Assembly (NCBI GenBank): GCA_034110565.1
Contig: JAWUYY010000020.1
Coordinates: forward strand, 1-64,000
Source: Bermanella sp034110565
GTDB taxonomy: Bacteria; Pseudomonadota; Gammaproteobacteria; Pseudomonadales; Oceanobacteraceae
Reading direction: 5' to 3'
Length of the DNA: 64,000 bases
Position numbers and translations under genes: made by a program. The notes under the pieces were generated by a model. That model did not search any database. It saw only the letters and a list, made by a program, of their open reading frames with translations, and was not told the origin of the DNA. Every line of letters starts with the position of its first letter. Position 1 is the first letter of the stretch. Positions 28,301 through 35,788 of this stretch are shown here, in pieces.

Positions 28301-28862
28301 ACCCGGTGCTATTAGCAATCAAGGGTTGGGCTTAGGATTATCTATTGCCCAGCGTATTGCACAGTTACTTGGTCATAGTATCGACGTACAATCAAGAGTA
28401 GGTGTGGGGTCTAAATTTTCTATTAAGGCACCCAAAGGCAGTATTCAAGTCACGCCAAGCAAGCCAAAAATGAAAGACCCTAATCTTGCTGGTATTAGAG
28501 TTATCTGTATTGATAATGAACAAAGTATATTGATTGGAATGCAATCACTCTTAGAGCAATGGGGTTGCCATGTCATTACCGCCACAGATTTAGGTCAAGC
28601 ATTAAGCTTTTGGAACCTAACCGAAACACCACAATTCATATTAGCCGATTACCATCTTGATCATGAAACGGGTTTAGATGTAATAGAAGCACTGCGCTTA
28701 CACTGGCAAACGAATATTAGTGCTATTGTCATCAGTGCCGATAACAGCGATGAGATTCGTCAGAGGGTCTTAGATAAGAATTGCTTATTTATGGCGAAAC
28801 CGGTGGCACCGGCTGCCCTGCGAAATATATTACGACAACAACTCAATACAAAAAATAAATAA
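25371..28862 (+). CDS. crbS: CrbS-type transporter-fused hybrid sensor histidine kinase
   Basis: 1163 residues: an N-terminal SLC5/SSS-type transporter domain with about 13 membrane helices (residues 1-500), a linker resembling STAC, a PAS domain (about 635-750; IPQGISVVDKDLKLVAWNQQ), a coiled coil, HisKA with SHDLLQPINAARL (His811), HATPase (NFVSNALRYT; LGLGLSIAQRI) and a receiver with Asp1093 (LADYHLD). This is the layout of CrbS of Vibrio/Pseudomonas (also MxtR-like), which with CrbR activates acs in response to acetate. It converges on crbR and stands next to acs and its transporter genes, supporting the assignment. Confidence 0.9.
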   Translation: MDKQLLLILVSVYGGLLFFIAWWGEKHGQFIRLSWWRPLIYSLSIGVYCSSWTFLGAVGQAVENGWHFLPIYLGPILLIVFGWPFLKRLLTISHHNKVTSIADFIGSRYGKNQALAAIVTLVLVVGTLPYIALQLRGVSIAWGSLNWQNTNPTFNDASSFIAAVVMTWFAILFGTRVIDGPDRLRGMITAVATESIIKLVAFVVVALLAISLMNSELPDVQAANFQLEQVTSPLFLTELILAATAIICLPRQFHVMVVEYQGARDTQYTRWLVPLYLGAFALLAIPLAHTGAQLFGSLDISPDSYVLSLPRFSGDEWILALTFIGAISAATGMVVVATITLSIMVSNELIVPAWLRPKNKARYQSKDLGRTLRFIRRGAIIAILALSWLLERIMSQNEGLASIGLISFAACAQLLPGVLAALYWPKGHARGVIAGLFSGMLIWFYCLLLPTLLPNDHSVLINGLFNVAWLAPNNLLGLNFLDPLSLGVLLSLCFNSLAFYLVSNQSAFTHLDLRQAQRFTHIHLRHDDIQLDTTLSSVEVRQLQSLVDPLFGVERSHAMWRSFERQIGHRLLPHDYAPNFVIGDIEHELGAIIGAVSAHKAIVLLASEQPLKLQDFVSLVSGSSKQIQFSQTLLQTTLETIPQGISVVDKDLKLVAWNQQYQTLFEYPKRLLYIGCDIKTIYEYNAQRGYLGSEESNQKKLVQRRLMQLNTGNDYRLERKLPNGKVIEIHGTPLKNGGYVTTYTDISDYDRILTELAQSKSHLEERVNLRTEELQNTNELLQRENELRARTEQELLQVHASKSRFLAAASHDLLQPINAARLFTASIQAQIQPLQPNRASLNITTQQLDDALTQAEQLINSLREISRLSSGKEQARRSNFSLDSLLRPLASEAIAIAEKKGIEFHWVPSNAWLYSDQHLLRRVLQNFVSNALRYTQSGKVLMGARRIGDEISLQVLDTGPGISTDEMERVFDEFERLPGAISNQGLGLGLSIAQRIAQLLGHSIDVQSRVGVGSKFSIKAPKGSIQVTPSKPKMKDPNLAGIRVICIDNEQSILIGMQSLLEQWGCHVITATDLGQALSFWNLTETPQFILADYHLDHETGLDVIEALRLHWQTNISAIVISADNSDEIRQRVLDKNCLFMAKPVAPAALRNILRQQLNTKNK

Positions 28863-28868
28863 CGGGCA

Positions 28869-29534
28869 TTAAAAATTAATTTGACTATGAAGAGGCTGCA
28901 CAGCAAGTTCACTCATGGCTTTTACTACTTGAGTACGCGAGTGTAAACCCAGCTTGCGGAAAATTTCAGTCATGTGAGCTTTAACAGTGGCTTCTGTCAC
29001 ATGAAGCTCATAAGCAATTTGTTTATTCAGCAATCCATCACTGACCATGCTGGCTACGCGAAATTGTTGCGGCGTCAATTGTGCTAATGCTTGCGCAAAA
29101 TTCATTTCATTCGCGCTGCTTGATTGACTGTCTGATATGTTTTTAGGTATCCATACTCCACCATCTAATACCGTTTGAATGGCTTCAACCATATCTTCAA
29201 TAGGGCTGCTTTTGGGTAAGAATCCACTGGCACCATGATCCATGGCTCGACGAACAATATCCGGCTGATCATGGGCTGATACTACAATCACCGGTATATG
29301 AGGGTAATGGGCAACTAAAAAAACCAACCCACTAAAGCCTTGTGCACCAGGCATGTGCAAATCTAGCAAAATTAACTGTGTCTGCGTTTGTTGTTCAACT
29401 TGCGATTGCAAACTGGAAAGATCTTGAGCTTCAGATATTTTCACATCGGGGAATTCGCGTAATAACGTGCCACTTAAAGCGCTGCGAAATAAAGGATGAT
29501 CGTCTGCTACGATAATGCGATAAGCGTCCGACAT
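28869..29534 (-). CDS. crbR: LuxR-family response regulator CrbR
   Basis: 221 residues: receiver with Asp58 (LILLDLHMPG), acidic pocket ADD, Lys in LPKSSP, and a C-terminal NarL/LuxR-type HTH (LTPQQFRVASMVSDGLLNKQIAYE to AHMTEIFRKLG). The convergent neighbour crbS (6-bp gap) and acs upstream on the same strand make it the CrbR/ErdR-type activator of acetate utilisation. It is transcribed in the same direction as acs, 130 bp downstream of it, after a hairpin. Confidence 0.88.
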   Translation of the reverse strand: MSDAYRIIVADDHPLFRSALSGTLLREFPDVKISEAQDLSSLQSQVEQQTQTQLILLDLHMPGAQGFSGLVFLVAHYPHIPVIVVSAHDQPDIVRRAMDHGASGFLPKSSPIEDMVEAIQTVLDGGVWIPKNISDSQSSSANEMNFAQALAQLTPQQFRVASMVSDGLLNKQIAYELHVTEATVKAHMTEIFRKLGLHSRTQVVKAMSELAVQPLHSQINF

Positions 29535-29621
29535 AAAAGTCCATTATTGTTATTTTTGTAGACTTAAAGGTACACCATTTTCAACTTTATTCCATCTGTA
29601 AGATTACGCCTTTTTTAGATC

Positions 29622-29656
29622 ACCTTTACTAGGGCCTCCCTGCCCTTAGTAAAGGT
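29622..29656 (-). other. Strong hairpin between acs and crbR
   Basis: ACCTTTACTAGGGC pairs with GCCCTTAGTAAAGGT (one bulged base) around a 6-base loop. No T-run follows on the minus strand. It could stabilise acs mRNA and limit read-through into crbR, giving high acs and low crbR expression (inference). Confidence 0.6.
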
Positions 29657-29664
29657 AATTAAGG

Positions 29665-31620
29665 TTAAGCCACTTCGGCTAATTTTTTATGATCACTGAT
29701 CAGTGACTCCACTACACTTGGGTCAGCCAATGTAGAGATATCGCCTAGCGTATCAAACTCATCTGTTGCGATTTTTCGCAATATACGACGCATGATCTTA
29801 CCACTGCGAGTTTTAGGTAAATTTGGTGCCCACTGGATAATATCCGGTGTCGCAATTGGGCCAATTTCCTTGCGTACCCAAGCAATTAAATCCTGCTTCA
29901 TTGTATCGCTTGAATGCTTGCTGTGATTTAACGTCACATACACATAAATGCCTTGGCCTTTTATATCGTGAGGGAAACCCACTACAGCCGCTTCCGCTAC
30001 CGCCTCATGCGCCACCAACGCGCTTTCTATTTCAGCCGTGCCCATGCGGTGACCAGAAACATTCAACACGTCATCCACACGACCGGTAATCCAGTAATAA
30101 CCATCTTCATCGCGCTTAGCGCCGTCACCTGTAAAATAACTGCCTTCAAAGGTTGAGAAATAGGTGTCGATAAAACGCTGATGATCACCAAATACGGTAC
30201 GCATCTGTCCAGGCCAACTGTCTTTAATGATTAAGTTACCGCTTGCAACGCCTTCCAGTTCTTTGCCGTTCTCATCCACCAATGCAGGTTCAACACCAAA
30301 GAAAGGTCGCGTAGCAGAACCAGGTTTTAAATCCGTTGCGCCAGGAAGCGGCGTGATCATGGCGGCTCCCGTTTCTGTTTGCCACCAGGTATCGACGATT
30401 GGGCATTGGTTGCGACCGAATGTGCGGTAATACCAACGCCAAGCTTCTGGATTTATCGGCTCACCAACTGTACCCAATAAACGTAAGCTAGAGAGGTTCG
30501 CACCCTCTACCGGTTCATCACCATCTGCCATTAAGGCACGAATAGCAGTTGGTGCTATGTATAAAACATTGATGTCGAATTTATCGACAATACGCGCAAT
30601 GCGGCCACAATCTGGGTATGTTGGCACCCCTTCATACATCACCACGGTGGCACCGTTAGCTAATGGGCCATACACGATGTAACTGTGGCCTGTTATCCAG
30701 CCGACATCAGCTGCACACCAGTACACATCCCCTTTCTTGTAATCAAAAATATATTCATGAGTCATCGCGGCATAAACTAAATAACCACCGCAGGTATGTA
30801 CAACACCCTTGGGCTTGCCCGTACTACCTGATGTATACAAGATGAATAATGGGTCTTCTGCATTCATTTTTTCAGCTGGGCACACATCGCTTTGCGCATT
30901 AACTAATGTGTGATAATCCACGTCACGCTCTGCAACCATATTGACAGGATTATTCGTGCGATCTAATACCACCACATGCTTCACTAACCCTACAGGGCAT
31001 AAATCAATGGCGTTATCGACATTCTCTTTTAGTGGTATGCACTTACCAGCACGTAAACCTTGATTCGCTGTAATAATATACTGGCTATTACCATCGACTA
31101 AACGACCTGAAAGTGCCTCTGGAGAAAATCCCCCAAAGACAACTGAATGCACTGCACCTAGGCGCGCACAAGCCAACATAGCAATCGCGGCCTCGGGCAC
31201 CATAGGCATATAGATAGTCACTACATCGCCTTTCTTAACACCCAGTTCCTTTAAGCCATTAGAGAATTTATTCAGTTCTTCAGACAACTGTTTGTACGTA
31301 ATCAACCGTGATTGGTCTTTTTCATCATCAGGCTCCCATACAAACGCGGTCGTATCCGGGGTTTCTTTTGCGTGACGATCAACACAACTTTCGGTGACAT
31401 TTAATTCACCGTCTTCAAACCAACGGATATGTAGGTCTTTTTTGTCATAAGAAACATCTTTTACTTTTGTAAAAGGCGTTTGCCAATCGACACGTTTGGC
31501 CTGTTCGGCCCAAAATGCTTCTGGGTTTGAAATAGAGTGGTGATACATCTCAAGATACTGTTCATTACTGAGCAATGTTTCTTGGTTGGGCTTAACTGGA
31601 TAAACTGTTTGCTCTGTCAT
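29665..31620 (-). CDS. acs: Acetyl-coenzyme A synthetase
   Basis: Activates acetate to acetyl-CoA via acetyl-AMP. The 651 residues match the standard enzyme. Visible motifs are the P-loop-like LYTSGSTGKPKGVVHT, WWQTETGAAM, YFTGDGAKRDEDGYYWITGR and the C-terminal TRSGKIMRR, whose Lys is the site of inhibitory acetylation in the family. It is divergent from the porin-symporter genes and next to crbR. Two TAGAC dyads lie in its upstream region (67-82 and 136-151 bp before the ATG). Confidence 0.99.
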   Translation of the reverse strand: MTEQTVYPVKPNQETLLSNEQYLEMYHHSISNPEAFWAEQAKRVDWQTPFTKVKDVSYDKKDLHIRWFEDGELNVTESCVDRHAKETPDTTAFVWEPDDEKDQSRLITYKQLSEELNKFSNGLKELGVKKGDVVTIYMPMVPEAAIAMLACARLGAVHSVVFGGFSPEALSGRLVDGNSQYIITANQGLRAGKCIPLKENVDNAIDLCPVGLVKHVVVLDRTNNPVNMVAERDVDYHTLVNAQSDVCPAEKMNAEDPLFILYTSGSTGKPKGVVHTCGGYLVYAAMTHEYIFDYKKGDVYWCAADVGWITGHSYIVYGPLANGATVVMYEGVPTYPDCGRIARIVDKFDINVLYIAPTAIRALMADGDEPVEGANLSSLRLLGTVGEPINPEAWRWYYRTFGRNQCPIVDTWWQTETGAAMITPLPGATDLKPGSATRPFFGVEPALVDENGKELEGVASGNLIIKDSWPGQMRTVFGDHQRFIDTYFSTFEGSYFTGDGAKRDEDGYYWITGRVDDVLNVSGHRMGTAEIESALVAHEAVAEAAVVGFPHDIKGQGIYVYVTLNHSKHSSDTMKQDLIAWVRKEIGPIATPDIIQWAPNLPKTRSGKIMRRILRKIATDEFDTLGDISTLADPSVVESLISDHKKLAEVA

Positions 31621-31686
31621 GGTATTCCCCTACATACGAATTCTTTTGCATGCCTGTAGTGTCTAGGCTGACCGTTTTTTTCACCA

Positions 31687-31702
31687 TTAGACCTTTGTCT
31701 AA
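31687..31702. promoter_or_regulatory. TTAGAC-N4-GTCTAA dyad, acs-proximal
   Basis: A perfect 6-bp inverted repeat with a 4-base spacer in the acs-porin divergent region. The second copy 69 bp away and the CrbR context suggest an activator site, which is unproven. Confidence 0.5.
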
Positions 31703-31755
31703 CGTTCAATATTACACCCAGCCCAACCTACGGACATATCGCAAATGGAATGGCA

Positions 31756-31771
31756 TTAGACTTTAGTCGTA
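31756..31771. promoter_or_regulatory. TTAGAC-N4-GTCGTA dyad, porin-proximal
   Basis: Second, imperfect copy of the acs-proximal dyad; the left arm is identical and the right arm differs at one core position. It lies 128-143 bp before the porin ATG. Confidence 0.45.
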
Positions 31772-31838
31772 TATATACCAAGGACTAATAGGTATTTCTT
31801 TTCTTAAGGCTCTTACTGATAGGTGTCACACAAATATT

Positions 31839-31865
31839 CATAACTAAAACAAATGTTTAGTTATG
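31839..31865 (+). other. Leader hairpin of the porin mRNA
   Basis: CATAACTAAA and TTTAGTTATG form a perfect 10-bp stem with a 7-base loop, ending 33 bases before the porin ATG. It would bury the alternative upstream ATG at 31863. It may protect the 5' end of the transcript or be an operator dyad. Confidence 0.5.
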
Positions 31866-31898
31866 GCTATTTATCTTAAACCACCTGGAGGGAAGACC

Positions 31899-33095
31899 AT
31901 GAGAAAGCCCATCTCATTAAAATCCAATAATAAAAAAGCCCTTGCCCTAGCCTGCACACTCGGTTGCGCAACTCTAGCAAGTCCACTCACTCACGCCGAA
32001 ACCCAATACAAGTTTGGTGGTTACATAAAATTTGATGCCATCTTTAGCCAATACTCAGACACGCAACGTGCTGGTAATGTTGGTGATGATTTCCTCGTCC
32101 CATCAACCATTGCAGTCGGTGACGGTTCTGGCGAAGGTGATATGTTGTTTGATGCACACGCTAAACATTCCCGTATTAACTTCAAAACAACAACAGATAC
32201 CGAAGTCGGTGATGTTGTCAGTTTTATCGAAATGGATTTTAACTCTAGCGCAGATGAACGCTTAACTAATCAAGCAAGCAACGGTTTACGTCATGCATTC
32301 TTGGCTTGGAATAAACCCGATGGTAGTTCCATTACGGCTGGTCAAACTTGGAGTACCTTTTTTAATGTAGGTGCATTACCAGAAGCGGTGGATTTTGTTG
32401 GCCCAACGTCAGGTACTATTTTTGTACGTCAAGCCCAAGTGCGTTACACCATGCCCATGGCGGGTGGCAAATTGATGGTGGCAGCTGAGAATCCATCTGC
32501 TGGTTTTAACGATGATCGGGTTGGCGGCACCATGAATTCAAACAACGTCGATGACAACACAATGCCTGATTTAATCGGTCGTTTTGACGGCGGTTCAGAT
32601 GGTTTAAGTTATTCAGCCGCACTCATGTTACGTCAAATTGCTTATAACGATGGTGTTCAAGATGAAAGTGAAATGGGTTATGCCGTTTCTCTAAGTGGTA
32701 AATATGTCATGGGCAGCGGTGATGATATAAAAGTCATGCTAAGCAGCGGTGCTTTAGGTCGTTACATTGCATTAAATGCATTTCGTGATGGCGGTATCGA
32801 AGCCGATGGCAGTGTTGATCTGAACAGTGTTACCGGTGGCTTCATTGCTTACAAACACATGTGGAGCACTAAAATGCGCAGCACTGTGTCCTATGCGTTT
32901 GCTGAAGCCGATAACTCAGATGCCATCACGTCTGATATCACAAAATCCATCGATAACATGTACGTCAACCTTATGTATAGCCCGACTAAACAGTTAACGT
33001 TTGGCGGCGAATACATCCTAGCTAATCGTGAAACTGAAAGCGGCGATGACGGTGATTTATCACGCATTCAATTCACCAGTAAGTTAAGTTTTTAA
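31899..33095 (+). CDS. DcaP-like trimeric outer-membrane porin
   Basis: 398 residues with an N-terminal signal (ALACTLGCATLASPLTHA) followed by TQYKFGGYIKFDAIFSQYSD, the typical opening of DcaP-family porins, which pass small organic acids. The rest is amphipathic beta strands ending in Phe (TSKLSF), as required for barrel assembly. The ATG at 31899 follows a strong GGAGGG site, so I prefer it to the ATG at 31863. The position upstream of the symporter genes suggests an outer-membrane route for acetate or similar acids. Confidence 0.9.
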   Translation: MRKPISLKSNNKKALALACTLGCATLASPLTHAETQYKFGGYIKFDAIFSQYSDTQRAGNVGDDFLVPSTIAVGDGSGEGDMLFDAHAKHSRINFKTTTDTEVGDVVSFIEMDFNSSADERLTNQASNGLRHAFLAWNKPDGSSITAGQTWSTFFNVGALPEAVDFVGPTSGTIFVRQAQVRYTMPMAGGKLMVAAENPSAGFNDDRVGGTMNSNNVDDNTMPDLIGRFDGGSDGLSYSAALMLRQIAYNDGVQDESEMGYAVSLSGKYVMGSGDDIKVMLSSGALGRYIALNAFRDGGIEADGSVDLNSVTGGFIAYKHMWSTKMRSTVSYAFAEADNSDAITSDITKSIDNMYVNLMYSPTKQLTFGGEYILANRETESGDDGDLSRIQFTSKLSF

Positions 33096-33108
33096 TCACT
33101 TAATTTTT

Positions 33109-33144
33109 CATAGGGTGTTAAGACAATAGACTTTACACCTTATG
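33109..33144 (+). other. Intercistronic hairpin between porin and DUF4212 gene
   Basis: Positions 33109-33122 pair with 33131-33144 over 14 positions with one G-T wobble and one mismatch, around an 8-base loop. It lacks a T-run. It probably sets different mRNA stability for the porin and the downstream transporter genes. Confidence 0.5.
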
Positions 33145-33180
33145 AAGCTGACAAATAAGAGAACTACTGGAGAAAGCATC

Positions 33181-33447
33181 ATGTCATTTAAATCACAAAG
33201 CGATGCCAAAGCCTATTGGAAAGAAAACCTCACCCTCATGGTCAAACTGTTAATTGTTTGGTTTGTGGTGTCGTTTGGCTGCGGCATTTTATTAGTGGAT
33301 CAATTAAACCAATTTCATATTGGCGGTTATAAATTAGGATTCTGGTTTGCCCAACAAGGTTCCATTTATACTTTTGTGCTTTTAGTTTTCTATTACACAA
33401 GAAAAATGGGTCAACTTGATCGTAAATACGGCGTCGACGACGAATAG
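33181..33447 (+). CDS. DUF4212 small subunit of sodium:solute symporter
   Basis: 88 residues with two membrane helices (about 20-42 and 52-75) and the conserved YWKENLTLM entry and FYYTRKMGQLDRKYG exit. DUF4212 proteins are encoded just before the VC_2705-type symporter and are thought to be its small partner. The ATG at 33181 follows TGGAGAAAG; the longer frame upstream lacks a ribosome site. Nine bases separate it from the symporter. Confidence 0.92.
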   Translation: MSFKSQSDAKAYWKENLTLMVKLLIVWFVVSFGCGILLVDQLNQFHIGGYKLGFWFAQQGSIYTFVLLVFYYTRKMGQLDRKYGVDDE

Positions 33448-33456
33448 AGGTGTACC

Positions 33457-35187
33457 ATGGAATTACAAACACTCACCTACATTGTCGTAGGTATTACGTT
33501 TGCCATTTATATTGGCATTGCAATTTGGGCCCGAGCGGGCACAACGAAAGAATTTTACATCGCTGGCGGTGGTATCCATCCTATTGCTAATGGTATGGCT
33601 ACCGCAGCAGACTGGATGAGCGCCGCGTCTTTTATCTCCATGGCAGGTTTAATCGCCTTTATGGGGTATGGTGGTTCCGTTTTCTTAATGGGTTGGACAG
33701 GTGGCTTTGTAATCTTAGCCATGCTGCTTGCGCCTTATCTAAGAAAATATGGTAAGTTCACAGTACCTGAATTCATCGGTGATCGATTCTATTCTCGTAC
33801 CGCAAGAATCGTAGCGGTTATTTGTCTCATCATTTGTTCGGTTACCTATGTAATTGGTCAAATGAAAGGGATCGGCGTTGCGTTTTCTCGCTTCTTAGAA
33901 GTTAGCTACGACACAGGCTTATTAGTCGGTATGTGTATTGTTTTCTTCTATGCCGTACTTGGTGGAATGAAAGGGATCACTTACACCCAGATCGCCCAAT
34001 ACTGTATTTTAATTTTAGCTTATACCATTCCGGCAATTTTCATCTCACTTAGCTTAACCGGTAATCCAATTCCACAATTAGGTCTTGGCTCTACACTAAG
34101 TGGTAGTGATGTGTTCTTACTCGATCGGCTTGACCAAGTGGTCACCGAACTAGGCTTTGCCGAATACACTACCAGCGTAAGACTCAATACAGTCAATATG
34201 TTTGCTTACACTTTATCTCTAATGATCGGTACAGCTGGCTTACCTCACGTCATCATTCGTTTTTTCACCGTACCTAAAGTTAAAGATGCGCGCTCTTCTG
34301 CGGGCTGGGCACTGATCTTTATTGCCATTCTTTATACAACGGCACCTGCTGTTGCGGGTATGGCTCGTTTAAACTTAATGACAACCATAGAGCCTTCAAG
34401 CGGAGAGAATCTTGCGTATGAAGAACGTCCTCAATGGTTTAAAAATTGGGAAAAAACCGGCCTACTTCAATTTGAAGATAAAAATGGCGACGGCTTAATC
34501 CAGTACACCGCGGATAAAGAGAAAAACGAAATGGTAAAAGTGGATCGCGACATCATGGTGTTAGCGAACCCTGAGATTGCACAACTTCCAAACTGGGTGA
34601 TCGCGCTTGTAGCTGCCGGTGGTTTAGCCGCCGCACTATCAACCGCAGCTGGTTTGTTGCTCGCCATTTCTTCGGCCATCAGTCATGACTTACTTAAAGG
34701 TGTGTTCATGCCGCAAATCACGGAGAAACAAGAGCTAAGAGCATCACGTATTGCCATGGCAGGTGCCATCGGTGTGGCGGGTTATCTCGGTTTTAATCCT
34801 CCCGACTTTGCCGCAGGTACGGTTGCCCTCGCATTTGGTTTAGCTGCTTCTTCGATTTTCCCTGCATTAATGATGGGTATCTTTAGTAGCCGCATAAACA
34901 AAGAAGGTGCGATTTCAGGCATGATTGCAGGTATTACTGTTACCTTACTTTATGTGTTCCAACACAAAGGTATTATGTTTGTACCAGGCACAGAGTTCTT
35001 GGGCGACATGCCAAGCAACTGGTTCTTCGGAATTGAACCCAATGCCTTTGGTGCAATCGGTGCCGTTGTAAACTTTGCCGTTGCATTCGCAGTCTCTCGT
35101 GTGACTAAGGCTCCGCCACAGCACATTCAAGAACTAGTGGAACATATTCGTGTACCAACAGGAATAACAGAAGCACACGACCATTAA
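33457..35187 (+). CDS. Sodium:solute symporter (VC_2705/ActP-related), probable acetate uptake
   Basis: 576 residues with about 13 membrane helices of the SLC5/SSS family. The signature GTAGLPHVIIRFFTVP is the ActP-like helix region, and AAGGLAAALSTAAGLLLAI the later SSS motif. A hydrophilic insert near residues 310-365 (EDKNGDGLIQYTADKEKN) is typical of the VC_2705 subfamily. With DUF4212 it forms the transporter controlled by CrbS/CrbR in Vibrio. Substrate acetate/pyruvate is inferred from context. A terminator follows. Confidence 0.93.
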   Translation: MELQTLTYIVVGITFAIYIGIAIWARAGTTKEFYIAGGGIHPIANGMATAADWMSAASFISMAGLIAFMGYGGSVFLMGWTGGFVILAMLLAPYLRKYGKFTVPEFIGDRFYSRTARIVAVICLIICSVTYVIGQMKGIGVAFSRFLEVSYDTGLLVGMCIVFFYAVLGGMKGITYTQIAQYCILILAYTIPAIFISLSLTGNPIPQLGLGSTLSGSDVFLLDRLDQVVTELGFAEYTTSVRLNTVNMFAYTLSLMIGTAGLPHVIIRFFTVPKVKDARSSAGWALIFIAILYTTAPAVAGMARLNLMTTIEPSSGENLAYEERPQWFKNWEKTGLLQFEDKNGDGLIQYTADKEKNEMVKVDRDIMVLANPEIAQLPNWVIALVAAGGLAAALSTAAGLLLAISSAISHDLLKGVFMPQITEKQELRASRIAMAGAIGVAGYLGFNPPDFAAGTVALAFGLAASSIFPALMMGIFSSRINKEGAISGMIAGITVTLLYVFQHKGIMFVPGTEFLGDMPSNWFFGIEPNAFGAIGAVVNFAVAFAVSRVTKAPPQHIQELVEHIRVPTGITEAHDH

Positions 35188-35224
35188 TTTTCATTAATTC
35201 CATTCAGCCTTTCGATTCGGCACT

Positions 35225-35255
35225 CCCCGGTAATACTTTACCGGGGCATTTTTTT
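35225..35255 (+). terminator. Terminator of the porin-symporter unit
   Basis: Stem CCCCGGTAA/TTACCGGGG with a short loop, followed by a T-run. Confidence 0.92.
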
Positions 35256-35293
35256 ACTTTAGTTTGTTGGTATAACCACTCACAGGAAACAGT

Positions 35294-35788
35294 ATGTTCA
35301 AAAATAAACATGTAATAGTTTCACTTATTGTGGCACCAATTCTTGCCATTCTCAGTTACTTTGCTATTGACGCAATCGTCGCTGAAACACCCCATGCAGC
35401 AGAAGCAGGAGAACGAGTAGAGCTTGTAGAAAAACCAAACTGTCGCTACTCAAGCGGCTCTTGTGATTTAAAAAATGGTGAATTTGAAATGCACATCCAA
35501 GCTCAGTGGGCCGATGATGTACAGGTATTGCTAACACTAGAATCCAAATTTCCATTAGATGGTGTCATCGCATCCCACGTAACGAATCAAGACCATAACG
35601 TGCCTCCCATTAATATGCGTCCATTAGATAAAGAAGGCTTTAAGTGGGCATTGAGCATTATCAACCCTAACCTAGAAGTGGATCGTTTACGTTTAGCTGC
35701 ATCAGCCAACCAGGCTATCTATTTTGGCGATGCTTCCCTTGCATTTATCAACTATGAAACCAGCTATCATGATGACTTCAGAAAGTGA
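35294..35788 (+). CDS. Hypothetical single-span membrane protein
   Basis: 164 residues: one N-terminal helix (about 8-28) and a periplasmic domain beginning HAAEAGERVELVEKPNCRY with two Cys (CRYSSGSC) that could form a disulfide. The rest is beta-rich. The family is not recognised. It overlaps the start of the DUF294 gene and lies just after the symporter terminator, so it may belong to the same acetate programme under its own promoter. Confidence 0.75.
   Translation: MFKNKHVIVSLIVAPILAILSYFAIDAIVAETPHAAEAGERVELVEKPNCRYSSGSCDLKNGEFEMHIQAQWADDVQVLLTLESKFPLDGVIASHVTNQDHNVPPINMRPLDKEGFKWALSIINPNLEVDRLRLAASANQAIYFGDASLAFINYETSYHDDFRK

Noticed and set aside
31711..31732. CCCAGCCCAACCTACG resembling half a REP element upstream of acs
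   Set aside because: The second palindromic arm is missing, so it is not a convincing REP.
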